A DNA stretch of 64,000 bases from Eremothecium cymbalariae DBVPG#7215 (lineage: Eukaryota; Ascomycota; Saccharomycetes; Saccharomycetales; Saccharomycetaceae): the NCBI RefSeq assembly GCF_000235365.1, contig NC_016452.1:62001-126000 (forward strand), written 5' to 3'. Shown here piece by piece: positions 9,418-18,852 of the stretch; position 1 is the first letter of the stretch, and every line of letters begins with the position of its first letter. The notes beneath the pieces are model-generated. The model did not search any database, had not been told where the DNA came from, and saw only the letters and a program-made list of their open reading frames with translations. A program made the translations under genes and the position numbers.

Positions 9418-11877
9418 ATGGATCGAGAAACGCATTCGCACATCATGCAAGATTTCACAAATGCGTGGAGCAAGGGCGTAGCGCCGATTACACAGCATTT
9501 TATTCAAAGGTATTATGACTATGTGAAAAAGGATAGTGCGGGCGCGGCTAGGGAGAAGAAGTGCTGGGTGGATGGTATGCAAGAGAAGAATTGGCAAGGA
9601 GACAGTAAAACGGACAGGCAAAGGTTACCCCTAGCTTTGGGATATGCCCGATGTGTATTGCAAAAGCTGCGGATTTTGGGGAGTCAGAATATTATTATGG
9701 AGAAGCTTCTGCAGGAGAAACAGCATGCGACATCTTACGATAGCTGGTTGGCAGCGGTAATAAGGCTTGATGAGATGACTCAGAAGGAGGCTTGGAAACA
9801 GGAAGAGCAGAGTTCGTTGTATGACTGGAAGTTAGTGCGAGCGCATACGGAGCGGATGAGGGCTGCGCGGGAAGAGAAGGACTGGCTTCAATTGCTATAT
9901 ATTATTCGAACAACATGGGTGCGAGACCTTGGAGGCATGTGCAATGTTAATCTCTATAGGCATTCGCACGTTGGTACGAAGTATATCATTGATGAGTATG
10001 TGGAAGAGAGCAAGCGCTCGTTGAACGAATTGGTATATCATTCGAATTTGGATATGAATTATTTATTGGGGATGCTTGTGCAAACGCGAAAAAATATTGG
10101 TCGTACTGCACTAGTGTTGAGTGGTGGTAGTACCTTTGGTCTGTTTCATATTGGTGTCCTATCTACCTTGTTTGAGCAGGAGTTATTACCCCGTGTGATC
10201 AGTGGTAGTAGCGCTGGGGCTATCATCGCATCGATTATGTGTGTTCATCACAAACACGAAATAATGACCTTAATTGAAGATGTGCTTCAGAAGGAGTTCA
10301 ATATATTCCAGGATGACTCACAGAAGACGAAGAGTGAGAATTTGCTTATAAAGATTTCTCGCTTCTTTAAGAACGGAACCTGGTTTGACAACAAACATTT
10401 AGTTAACACAATGATCGATTTCCTCGGAGACCTAACTTTCCGTGAGGCTTACAATCGGACAGGAAAAATTTTGAATATCACTGTGTCACCAGCCTCTGTA
10501 TATGAACAGCCGCGTTTGCTAAACCAACTAACGGCCCCAAATGTGTTGATCTGGTCCGCTGTGTGTGCTTCTTGTTCCTTGCCAGGTATATTTCCGTCAA
10601 CTCCGATATATGAAAAGGATCCTAAAACTGGCGAAACTACAGAATGGAATAGCAGCTCGATTAAATTTGTGGATGGCTCAGTCGATAACGATTTGCCTAT
10701 AGCAAAACTATCAGAAATGTTTAATGTGGATCATATTATTGCTTGTCAGGTTAATATTCATGTTTTCCCATTCTTAAAACTTTCATTATCGTGCGTTGGT
10801 GGAGAAGTAGAAGATGAATTCAGTGCGAGGCTAAAGCAGAATCTTTCCACTGTCTACAATTTTATGGCCAATGAAGTTATTCACATGTTAGAAGTCGGAA
10901 CAGAACTAGGCCTTGCTAGAAACGTCTTCACAAAGTTGAGATCGGTGCTTTCACAGCAGTATTCTGGCGATGTTACTATTCTTCCTGACTTGAAAATGCT
11001 GTTACGTATTAAGGATCTTTTATCAAACCCTACCCAGGAGTTTTTACTTCGTGAAACAGTCAATGGAGCACGTGCAACTTGGCCTAAAATTTCCATAATC
11101 AAAAATCACTGTGGTCAGGAATTTGAACTTGACCGAGTTATTAATTATCTCAAGGGTAAGTTGATTTCAAAACCATCCCAATCGCATGGGACATTGCAGT
11201 TTGTTGATAACTCTATATCCCTTATTAATTCTCCAATTATTTATCATCAGGATCAAAGTACTACTATCAGGGAGTTCCTAGATAGTCCGAGGATTCAAGA
11301 TAGCGCCGTTGAAAAACAGGTTAAATTATTATCCACAGGAGGTCGCCATCAGTCTTACAGTGTTGTGAAAAGTAAAGTGCATGTTCGCAGAAAATCAGAA
11401 TCATCTGCTGAGGGCAACGGTGTCCTTGAATTAATTCAACCTCGGTCAGCCTCCAGTTCACCATATATTTCTGAAAAGTTCATGCCGATTGTAATTGGGT
11501 GTCACCCAAATTTAAAAAGAAAGAAATCAGGTCCTTATTTGGGGTTTTCTGCAGACAGAAGATCAGGTTCCTCCTCAGCCGGTAAGTCCCTAAATAACTT
11601 TCCTATTTCAGAGATTCAGACAAGAGATGATAACGTTTCTTTAGGAACTAATCCTTCACTCCAGGCTGGTGGAACCATAATACCACAAAACGGTAAAGAA
11701 CCCGAAATTTCTCCTGAACTAAGTTTAGAAGCGTCATCTGGACCACATACCCTGACTGGGCCTTTTACTTCGAAAAAGATACCATATAGGGGGTTTCGTC
11801 GATCTAGAAGGAATAATTCAGGTCTTTTAAATTCCAAAAACCTTGTATCTGCTAGCGATAAAGACAAGAAAAATTAA
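9418..11877 (+). CDS. TGL4: Triacylglycerol lipase Tgl4/Tgl5 (patatin-like)
   Basis: Protein of 819 residues from the ATG at 9418 (residue 1 MDRETH). The patatin fold shows the Gly-rich oxyanion loop SGGSTFG (about 235-241), the nucleophile motif GSSAG with Ser265, and the dyad Asp419 in VDGSVDND. The block NLYRHSHVGTKYLIDEY-type before the domain is also family specific. Tgl4 is the main lipid-droplet triacylglycerol lipase; in S. cerevisiae it also shows phospholipase and acyltransferase activity and is activated by CDK. The C-terminal third is Ser-rich and less conserved. This is the single pre-duplication counterpart of TGL4 (YKR089C) and TGL5 (YOR081C). It ends only 22 bases from the convergent DIA2. 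Confidence 0.94.
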   Translation: MDRETHSHIMQDFTNAWSKGVAPITQHFIQRYYDYVKKDSAGAAREKKCWVDGMQEKNWQGDSKTDRQRLPLALGYARCVLQKLRILGSQNIIMEKLLQEKQHATSYDSWLAAVIRLDEMTQKEAWKQEEQSSLYDWKLVRAHTERMRAAREEKDWLQLLYIIRTTWVRDLGGMCNVNLYRHSHVGTKYIIDEYVEESKRSLNELVYHSNLDMNYLLGMLVQTRKNIGRTALVLSGGSTFGLFHIGVLSTLFEQELLPRVISGSSAGAIIASIMCVHHKHEIMTLIEDVLQKEFNIFQDDSQKTKSENLLIKISRFFKNGTWFDNKHLVNTMIDFLGDLTFREAYNRTGKILNITVSPASVYEQPRLLNQLTAPNVLIWSAVCASCSLPGIFPSTPIYEKDPKTGETTEWNSSSIKFVDGSVDNDLPIAKLSEMFNVDHIIACQVNIHVFPFLKLSLSCVGGEVEDEFSARLKQNLSTVYNFMANEVIHMLEVGTELGLARNVFTKLRSVLSQQYSGDVTILPDLKMLLRIKDLLSNPTQEFLLRETVNGARATWPKISIIKNHCGQEFELDRVINYLKGKLISKPSQSHGTLQFVDNSISLINSPIIYHQDQSTTIREFLDSPRIQDSAVEKQVKLLSTGGRHQSYSVVKSKVHVRRKSESSAEGNGVLELIQPRSASSSPYISEKFMPIVIGCHPNLKRKKSGPYLGFSADRRSGSSSAGKSLNNFPISEIQTRDDNVSLGTNPSLQAGGTIIPQNGKEPEISPELSLEASSGPHTLTGPFTSKKIPYRGFRRSRRNNSGLLNSKNLVSASDKDKKN

Positions 11878-11899
11878 TATTCTCTACGTATTTATTTAT

Positions 11900-13966
11900 T
11901 TATTTGTACCAGAATGAATTAACCCCAAAGATTTCCCACTGCTTCTTTTCATATATACATGTCACCTTCTTGCAATAGTTATTTTTGACTACATATCCGA
12001 CAGCTTGCGGGGATACATCTGGGCAGCCATCTATTGCGAGACTTTCCAAGGTTATTAGCTCTTTGTCTTTAATTTCTCTCATCAGGTCAATTAGTTCATA
12101 ACCTTTTAACCCGTTGTTGAATGAAAGGTCCAATTTTTTCAAGCTATTAATATATTTGATGTTCTTTCTTAGTACACTAATACTGTATTGGTTAAATTCC
12201 ATTAAATTGGGCAATTGAAGTTCTTCAACTGAGACTATATTTTGAAGAATCTCATCAATGATCGCAAGATCCCTTGAAAAAGACAAGGATGGACAGTTTC
12301 CTATGTTTAATCGCTTTAATTTACCATTTTTTACACAGGTTAGTATAGTTAGTAAGATTTTAGGATCGAACTTAGTATTCATCACATCTAAGACAATTAA
12401 ATCTTTGAAAAGGTCCTGTATAATATTAATATCTAGCCATTGGGTTATGTCATTGTCTAATATAGACGACTCGCTGGGGGACTCTCTGAAAGTGAGTTTT
12501 TGCAGTCTCTTTGGACCAGCTACTAATACCATATATTTTAAAACATTCTGAAACCGGATTCCAAGGTTACGCTCCATCCATATCTCACGAAGGTTCGGTA
12601 AAGTCGTGATCCAACTCGAGCTTGTGGAGGTAGATTGGTTGAAAACAACGCCAGTGACATATAATTTTGTTAGCTTTGTAAACGGTGTATTGAAGAGAAA
12701 TTGATCGGAAATGGAAGAATGCAGATCATTATGCTGCCGGGCCAATAGTTTGAATGATTTCACATTCAATAACGATGTTGTAGATGGTATTGATTGAGGA
12801 CGAAACGCTTCGCGCTCTAAAGGCAAAAAGGTGAGAAGGAGTTCGAGGTCTACCAATGAGAGGGCCCTTTCATAAAATTTAGAGAAGTCAATACCATCAG
12901 GGCGACGAACAGGTGCAGCAATTGACAATCTTTTGACAGGTTGAATAAGTCTATGGTTTTTGGGGAGTAAGTTTAGAATCGCTTCCATTGTAAAATTATT
13001 AGACTGCATAATTAATTGTTGCGGACCGAGTTTAAGATTCGACAACAGGTAGATAAATGATTTCTCTTCTTCAGTAAGCTTCAAGGCTCCAAAATTAATC
13101 TTACCGCAGTAAATTGCACGGCAACTAGCCCTCAGGTCATTCATAAACTTGATGCACTTTAGTAATTTCCTATAATCACAGGAAGAGAGCTCAAAGTCCA
13201 TGAAAAGTTTTGGTAAAATAATTAATCTGTGGTACCATAACTTCGAAACGCATAAGCATCGAACAAGATTTTTGGTACTTAGATTTGACATTATCAAAAA
13301 AACCACCTCCAATGGTAACAGCGAGACAAAGTCAACTTTAACATGTTTCTGTCGTACCTTGGACATAGTGGAACAGAGATTTGCATGACTAGACTTTTTG
13401 AGCTTTTCAGGTTGAATTGCTTCAATATGAGTTCTTTTTGAAGCCCCAGTAGTAGGCGTTAGTTTTTGTAAATTTAATCTCTTTATAACCTCGTTTTTTT
13501 GGTGTTCCACAATTTCTACAAATTTTGATGGGGGCTTCTCAAAATGCAATTGGTAGGCCTCTTTTGCCTTAGATAACCCTTCTCGATACACATATAGTGC
13601 TTCTTTATCTTGTGCCATTTTCTGCAATATTTTACCCTTCCTAATATAACCTTTTAAATTGTAGGCATCTACCTTGATCATACGATCTGCATCGATCAAT
13701 GCCTTGCCAAGGTTGTTGATTCGCTCCCAGCTAGCTGCTCTATTATCCAATAATATCAGATATCTAGGATGGTAAGTTCTATTTGGATCATGCAAACATC
13801 TCTTCCTGATTCCTAAATTCTCTCGCATTGATTCCAAAGTGTCATCGCTATAAGATCTAGCAAGCTTTAATGCTTTCCCAAACAATCCAATTGCCTTCTG
13901 GTATTCTTGATACTGGAAGCATTTTATCCCCAATTCCAAAGTCGTATCGACAAGGTCTGAATCCAT
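11900..13966 (-). CDS. DIA2: SCF F-box protein Dia2 (TPR + F-box + LRR)
   Basis: Protein of 688 residues (S. cerevisiae Dia2 is 732). TPR-like helices fill about 1-165 (e.g. QKAIGLFGKALKLA). An F-box sits near 212-252 (LLPLEVVFLIMSNLSTKNLV). Leucine-rich repeats run to the C-terminus. Dia2 is the substrate receptor of an SCF ubiquitin ligase that travels with the replisome and drives disassembly of the CMG helicase at termination. A basic stretch between TPR and F-box (KLKKSSH, KVRQKHVK) could act in nuclear import. Position matches YOR080W, next to TGL5 in S. cerevisiae. Confidence 0.92.
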   Translation of the reverse strand: MDSDLVDTTLELGIKCFQYQEYQKAIGLFGKALKLARSYSDDTLESMRENLGIRKRCLHDPNRTYHPRYLILLDNRAASWERINNLGKALIDADRMIKVDAYNLKGYIRKGKILQKMAQDKEALYVYREGLSKAKEAYQLHFEKPPSKFVEIVEHQKNEVIKRLNLQKLTPTTGASKRTHIEAIQPEKLKKSSHANLCSTMSKVRQKHVKVDFVSLLPLEVVFLIMSNLSTKNLVRCLCVSKLWYHRLIILPKLFMDFELSSCDYRKLLKCIKFMNDLRASCRAIYCGKINFGALKLTEEEKSFIYLLSNLKLGPQQLIMQSNNFTMEAILNLLPKNHRLIQPVKRLSIAAPVRRPDGIDFSKFYERALSLVDLELLLTFLPLEREAFRPQSIPSTTSLLNVKSFKLLARQHNDLHSSISDQFLFNTPFTKLTKLYVTGVVFNQSTSTSSSWITTLPNLREIWMERNLGIRFQNVLKYMVLVAGPKRLQKLTFRESPSESSILDNDITQWLDINIIQDLFKDLIVLDVMNTKFDPKILLTILTCVKNGKLKRLNIGNCPSLSFSRDLAIIDEILQNIVSVEELQLPNLMEFNQYSISVLRKNIKYINSLKKLDLSFNNGLKGYELIDLMREIKDKELITLESLAIDGCPDVSPQAVGYVVKNNYCKKVTCIYEKKQWEIFGVNSFWYK

Positions 13967-14748
13967 ACTGCCCCGTTTTTTGCCACCTTATTTAGTCTTA
14001 TGAAGTAAAGTTAGTTGCAACTAAGGAACAACAACAGTTCCTTGAACATATCGCGTCTCATCAAAATTTCACGATAAATATTTAGGACTCTATTGAAATA
14101 GTAACGAACATGTTCCCCAACATTTATTTGAAAACTGAAAGGACTATCATCACTCTTAAAGGACTATCCTATAGCTCTTTTTGGTATTGGTCACTGCCTT
14201 TTTTCCTTTTGGGCATTTGTTGATAGGATTAAACCTGATATATCTGAAAGCATTGAATCATGTCGGAAGGGAGATAGATCATTATAGGTGGATTTTCAAC
14301 CACTAGGGTTTTACTAATATTTATATTCAACCAGGTGGTATATTAGATCCTGGTTCAGTTAGATAGCTAATACTTCAACGTTGTTGGCGTTTGGCTATGC
14401 GTACTATTGGCTACTTATTGTTTTCACAAACACCGGTTGCTTACAGGGCAACAATATACTACTCATTAATGGAGGTAGTTCACTATATGTCGCTACCCTA
14501 TGTTTTTTAAACGTTACACATATACATGATAGGTCAAGTATTTTCTACGAACTCGCTAGAATTATTTCGTCACCGACATAAAATCCAAGTATCTCTAATG
14601 CATCATTTAACGTTTTAACGAATATAAGTTTTATACAATTCAAAGATGGAGTATCCTTGACCTATCGGGATCCTAAGCCAATGAAAAGCGAACTGAATTG
14701 GCTCAACCTTTATCACATATGCGTGACTATTACAAGTGATTTACCATG
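13967..14748. other. 782-base intergenic stretch, DIA2 promoter / BUD21 3' flank
   Basis: I see no supported gene. S. cerevisiae has ATX2 (YOR079C) at this position, but no ORF here has multiple membrane segments or any similarity to it. The plus-strand frame at 14381-14581 begins with TTG and lacks recognisable features. No LTR, tRNA or repeat was seen. Confidence 0.4.
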
Positions 14749-15474
14749 TTACTTACGATTAAGATTCTTTCTCCTTAACCACTTCTCTTTAGTATTCAAT
14801 ACTTTCGATTCTTTTTTGGGAGCTAACGACTTGGCTGCCTCTAAAGACGGTAGCATGCTAACTTTAACAGGTCCTCTGTTTAGGGATACTTTCCTCAGCG
14901 ATTTCAATGTCTTCCTCTTCTGAATTTTGATCTCCCTTTTTATTTCTTCAGAATAATTGTCATCTATTTCATTGAAGTTAACCTTTGTTGGCCGTTTCAT
15001 AATTTTCTGACTGGATTGAGATTCCAGGTCATCAAAGAATTCATCTGGCAATTCCCGCAGTTCGTCTTCTTCGAAGGATACATTGGCTTTCAGTTTGGTT
15101 TCAGACTCGATCTCAGCTTCTTCCTTGTGTTGCCTCTCATTTCTTAATCTTTTCAGTTCCTTCTGCTCAGCAAACTTATTATACTGTTGCTTTCTCTTCT
15201 CCTTTAACAAGTCTTGCTCCCGCTTTAATGTACGTTCCCTAAGCAGAAGATTAGATTTAGCGGCCATACTAGCGTCTGCAATACCTTCCTCTTCCGGTGC
15301 TTCATCCTCACTAGAATCAGAATCTGCCGCAGCCTGGAAATGTCGCTTGTTAAACCCAGGAGGACCATCACTACTAGGAATCGTTTTCTGTGCAATGTGA
15401 AGTTCCTCTTCCTCATGGAATTTCACGTGCTTTTTAAGAACTTTAGTGACCGCATTTTTACCTGCTGCAATCAT
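14749..15474 (-). CDS. BUD21: SSU processome component Bud21/Utp16
   Basis: Protein of 241 residues (S. cerevisiae Bud21 is 214). It is highly charged, with acidic blocks in the first half and a long Lys/Glu/Arg helix near 75-120. The C-terminus carries the family signature: KTLKSLRKVSLNRGPVKV followed by PKKES and KEKWLRRKNLNRK. Bud21 belongs to the U3 snoRNP-containing processome that cleaves 18S pre-rRNA. Upstream (15475-15736) the minus strand reads an A/T block (about 15612-15620) like an RRPE motif and GTGATGAG (15588-15595), one base from the PAC motif. A GATCACGTGAC element is at 15656-15666. Synteny: YOR078W. Confidence 0.9.
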   Translation of the reverse strand: MIAAGKNAVTKVLKKHVKFHEEEELHIAQKTIPSSDGPPGFNKRHFQAAADSDSSEDEAPEEEGIADASMAAKSNLLLRERTLKREQDLLKEKRKQQYNKFAEQKELKRLRNERQHKEEAEIESETKLKANVSFEEDELRELPDEFFDDLESQSSQKIMKRPTKVNFNEIDDNYSEEIKREIKIQKRKTLKSLRKVSLNRGPVKVSMLPSLEAAKSLAPKKESKVLNTKEKWLRRKNLNRK

Positions 15475-15736
15475 CTATAAAGATTTCTTGGGTGTGACAG
15501 GTTTCGCTGGTATAATCTGGGTTCCAATTAACCAAGTATAATTGTATTACTTACTACTACTACTATTTATTAGTGTTACGTCCATCATCTCATCACGGGC
15601 AAATATTGGAAAATTTTTTGGGGAGGGCGAGAAATAAAAGAAATGGATTATTTTTGATCACGTGACTATCGGGGGACTTATGCGATCGGTTTTTAATGGT
15701 AGGTAATATGTGTGCGATACAAAACATTTGTAGCTA

Positions 15737-16609
15737 TTAATTAATGGCTGGGGTTTCATCTGCTGAGAATTGGAACTCGCAGAATCCATCGCCAAAGATA
15801 AGGTTTGCTGTGTTTGATCCTAGCAACCAGCATAGTGTCGCTTTCATCATCGCGGTTAGATACTGCGTTCCCTTGCCGGTTGAAATCGAATACATGCTGC
15901 CCGCGAATATCAAAATAACGACCAGACCGGTGATGTAGCTTGGATATTTCTCATACATGTGTTCTAGGAATTGAGTGAAGGGAGATGGATCGGTTGGTTC
16001 GACAGGGTTTAGTCCTCCGTGGCTTGGAAGGGGAATTGGTGTCATTGGCATGGAACCCTGTGTGATAACTGGAGCTTGATCGACATGGACAAACGATTGA
16101 TAGTTTGTGGAGTCTGCGCCATGATCAGGAATCAACGGACTCTGTTCTCGGCGGAATTCACCCTTTTCCAATGCACTCAGATCATGTTCAAAAGGTGGTT
16201 GCAGCATCTCTCCGCACCTTCTTGATGAGCAAGGGGAGGCCGTTCCAGAACCGCCGTCCCTCGAACTGCTTCTGGGTACATGTAATCGTGATAAACTTTT
16301 AGATTCCGAGGAAATGCTCACCTTTCCTGTTCTAATGGTATTTCGTTCAGATGAATGGTATAGGGGCTCCTTGTTGGAGAACGGATTTTTGATGCTATTA
16401 ATAATGGAGCCACTGCGTTTCCTCTTGGATCCATCTGCGGTCTTCTTGGATTTCTTGATCGCGGCAAAACCACTAAAATCTGAATCCGAAAGTGAACCAG
16501 TAAACTTACTGGATAGTTCCAAGTCTGGAGACGCCGTTCTCAGCTTGTGCAACGCTTTGCTGACCACAGTTTTTGACGATACTGTACTTTTCTTTTTGGG
16601 GCTTACCAT
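15737..16609 (-). CDS. Unrecognised membrane protein, basic/Ser-rich N-terminus
   Basis: Protein of 290 residues. The first 130 are Lys/Ser/Arg-rich (MVSPKKKSTV, KKSKK, SKRKRSGS) with Ser-Pro sites. A clear membrane segment lies at about 225-243 (ITGLVVILIFAGSMYSIS), followed by a weaker hydrophobic stretch at about 255-272 (KATLCWLLGSNTANLIFG) and a short acidic end. The single strong helix near the C-terminus with a basic cytosolic side suggests an ER or nuclear-envelope protein with its N-terminus in the cytosol. A TATA-like sequence (about 16707-16715) lies about 100 bases upstream. I do not recognise a homologue. S. cerevisiae has no gene between YOR078W/YKR088C that it resembles. It could be a fast-evolving gene lost after WGD. 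Confidence 0.7.
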   Translation of the reverse strand: MVSPKKKSTVSSKTVVSKALHKLRTASPDLELSSKFTGSLSDSDFSGFAAIKKSKKTADGSKRKRSGSIINSIKNPFSNKEPLYHSSERNTIRTGKVSISSESKSLSRLHVPRSSSRDGGSGTASPCSSRRCGEMLQPPFEHDLSALEKGEFRREQSPLIPDHGADSTNYQSFVHVDQAPVITQGSMPMTPIPLPSHGGLNPVEPTDPSPFTQFLEHMYEKYPSYITGLVVILIFAGSMYSISTGKGTQYLTAMMKATLCWLLGSNTANLIFGDGFCEFQFSADETPAIN

Positions 16610-16915
16610 TCTTCTCTCTTCCTTTTTGGCCGATATATAGAGATCTCGTTAACACTTTCTGGGACATTTTCCATTAAAAACAGATCCTTCTCGATCGAAA
16701 TGGTCCCAATTTTATATACATTTACCCTAAAAGCTTTGTGTCTTTGACGTGGTAACGTCAAGGTACAATTTGCGACACCCACGACAAAATATACCCACAT
16801 CATACCTGGGAAGTACAAAGTTCCTCGTCTCCCTTTTAAAAACGGAGAATCAATGGACAAAAACATGATAACACCCCCTCTTCAATAATTAAAAACTGTT
16901 GCAGGTATATTTCCC

Positions 16916-17095
16916 ATGCAAGCGGCAGCTGCATCAGCAGCTGCCGCTGCCGCCTGCGGCGTGTATGTCAAACACCACCGGAGGGAAGTCTACGAGACCT
17001 CTGAATTACCCATAGAAAAGAACGCAAAATTACAAAAAATACATCTTCAACAAGGCTCTATATATACTCCTTTCTTGCATGCATTGACCAAATAA
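16916..17095 (+). CDS. Possible small ORF, Ala-rich start (59 codons)
   Basis: An ATG at 16916 opens 59 codons starting with a run of Ala, then a mixed charged stretch (VKHHRREVYETSELPIEKNA) and ending FLHALTK. Nothing recognisable. The Ala run is coded by the arms of a GC-rich inverted repeat, so the frame may be a by-product of a DNA element. A GTATGT overlapping codons 16-17 could instead be a splice donor. I give it low weight. Confidence 0.2.
   Translation: MQAAAASAAAAAACGVYVKHHRREVYETSELPIEKNAKLQKIHLQQGSIYTPFLHALTK
16921..16948. repeat. Perfect 12-base inverted repeat, GC-rich
   Basis: AGCGGCAGCTGC at 16921-16932 and its exact reverse complement GCAGCTGCCGCT at 16937-16948, separated by ATCA. 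It could form a strong hairpin or be a dimeric transcription-factor site. It stands out against AT-rich flanks. Confidence 0.9.
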
Positions 17096-17401
17096 AAGCA
17101 TCTACACACGCCTGCGTCCCATGCCTATAAAAAAATATAGACATGCGGTCGTTTAAAAAACTGTTTTTCTGCGATGTGATGTCCCGTACGCCATAAAATA
17201 AAGGAAATCCCCTGAAAACAAACTACTTCGAGACTCCGGGCCTCGAATATAATCGAAACAAACTCTAATGTCTGTAACGGTAATTACAAAATTACATCAA
17301 AAACTGTTCTATTGTTTTTTAACTTCTAAGTTTTTTCTCCGAGATCACCAAAAAAGATCTCTTCTCTTGTTCGTTTGCACCCAACCACAAAAAGAAGGAT
17401 G

Positions 17402-17482
17402 CTTCCGTTTGGGTGTACGGGAGCTCCAAACGTGAAAACTTCTTGTTTCGAAAACTTGTGCATCCACACACCCACACGGAAG
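17402..17482. repeat. Inverted pair of 15-base Rap1-like motifs
   Basis: CTTCCGTTTGGGTGT (17402-17416) and ACACCCACACGGAAG (17468-17482) are reverse complements with one mismatch, 51 bases apart. The ACACCC core followed by purine-pyrimidine-AC resembles Rap1 sites. They lie about 340-400 bases upstream of TVP38. Confidence 0.55.
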
Positions 17483-17815
17483 ACCTTCCAAACAGTCGAA
17501 ATGCCAGATAGTCATTCAGACTAGCCAGCCAGTACTAACCAGCTGGCTGTTAGGTGTCTTTCGTGTTTCCTTTCTCTCCTTTCTGTTCTGTTTATGTCTT
17601 TCTGTCACCTTGCCTAGCTTAAGGGCATTACGAGATAGATTGAACGTTGTTATCATTTAAATAATTAGGATATATATTTCTTTTACAAAAGAAGGTTTTG
17701 TTCATTATTTATTTATCGTATAGGGTTTTGGCAGAGAGACTCTATAGCGGGCATCTATCTGAGGACAGGGTCAAGAATAGGTGATTGGACTGTAAAAGAG
17801 AGAGAGAAGAGATCG

Positions 17816-18739
17816 ATGGCGGACGATTACGAGGCTCGAACAAGTGCGCAAGGAGGATTAAATATAAACAGAGAGAACTTCCTAAGCAATGATAATTTTT
17901 TTGATTTGGATGATGAAGACTTTCTTGATATGTATCAGTTAACTGCTAGGCAAAGATTAGTTCATCAATGGAAAAGGTCAGCTAAGAGGTTATTAGAGGG
18001 TTTTATTGTCCTTCCATTTTGGAAGAAGGCATTATTTTTAGGGTTTGGGGCCACAACTGTGAGTACGACGTTACTGGTTTTAGTGTTTCACAAGCAGCTA
18101 CTTGATGCGATTATTAAGGTATCGAACGATTTGAATTCGAGATGGTACACACCTATTGTGTTTTTCGTTCTGATTTTTGGTGTTTCGTTTCCTCCTATGA
18201 TTGGGTTTTCGTTGCTTTGTACGTCTGTTGGATTAGTCTATGGCATTTCTTTTAAAGGATGGCTAACTGTTGCGTTGGGTACTGTTATTGGATCAATCGC
18301 AGCATTTGTGGTGTTCAAGACGGTGCTTCGTTCTCATGCGGAAAGGTTAGTTCGTTTAAACGATAAGTTTGAGGCTTTGGCTTCTATTTTACAGGATCAT
18401 AACAGCTATTGGATCATTGCACTTATCCGGCTCTGTCCATTCCCTTATTCGTTAACAAACGGTGCCATTGCAGGTGTATATGGTATATCTACACGTAACT
18501 TTTCTATCGCTCAGGTTTTGACGACTCCGAAATTGGTAATGTATCTATTCATTGGATCTAGACTTAAGAGCATTGGTGAAACGAATTCCACCCTTACAAA
18601 GCTGTTTAATATACTAAGTATTTTCACTGCATTGGCATTCCTAGCTCTGACAGCGTCAATATTGTATTACAAGACGAAGTACAGGTATTTGGAGTTACGG
18701 AGACGAGATCCTCAGAGATTCGATCCCACCAATTTCTGA
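17816..18739 (+). CDS. TVP38: Golgi membrane protein Tvp38 (VTT/DedA family)
   Basis: Protein of 307 residues (S. cerevisiae Tvp38 is 337). An acidic N-terminus (about 1-45, DDEDFLDMYQLTARQR) precedes membrane segments at about 72-92, 112-145, 150-170, 198-215 and 275-296. The VTT-domain hallmarks are FPPMIGFSLL (125-134) and RLCPFPYSLTNGAIAG (205-220). VTT proteins include scramblases such as TMEM41B and VMP1; Tvp38 sits in late Golgi vesicles, and its exact activity is not settled. The start matches the acidic N-terminus of the family. Synteny: YKR088C. Confidence 0.93.
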   Translation: MADDYEARTSAQGGLNINRENFLSNDNFFDLDDEDFLDMYQLTARQRLVHQWKRSAKRLLEGFIVLPFWKKALFLGFGATTVSTTLLVLVFHKQLLDAIIKVSNDLNSRWYTPIVFFVLIFGVSFPPMIGFSLLCTSVGLVYGISFKGWLTVALGTVIGSIAAFVVFKTVLRSHAERLVRLNDKFEALASILQDHNSYWIIALIRLCPFPYSLTNGAIAGVYGISTRNFSIAQVLTTPKLVMYLFIGSRLKSIGETNSTLTKLFNILSIFTALAFLALTASILYYKTKYRYLELRRRDPQRFDPTNF

Positions 18740-18852
18740 CAAAAAAGAAAAACTAGAAAAGATATTTATAAATTCAACAGATATAATCCCAACTTATATG
18801 CATATATTTCGAGTCGATGTTTGACTTGAGGGGGAGGGGGAGGGTGCTATCG

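Larger units (their letters stand above)
16610..17815. promoter_or_regulatory. 1.2-kb divergent intergenic region upstream of TVP38
   Basis: This gap is long for this window. It contains a sub-60-codon Ala-rich ORF (16916-17095), a perfect GC-rich hairpin (16921-16948), an inverted pair of Rap1-like motifs (17402-17482), a canonical GTATGT donor (16963-16968) and a TACTAAC (17533-17539) followed by TTAG. An 87-codon minus-strand ORF (16603-16866) overlaps the start of the neighbouring gene and looks like chance. Confidence 0.4.

Noticed and set aside
10126..10143. GGSTFG instead of GGGTFG in the TGL4 oxyanion loop
   Set aside because: I first took the Ser as a possible lesion, but Ser may occur at this position in other family members, and all catalytic residues are present.
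16603..16866. 87-codon minus-strand ORF overlapping the start of the 15737-16609 gene
   Set aside because: No similarity; a TATA box (16707-16715) lies inside it, suggesting transcription starts downstream.
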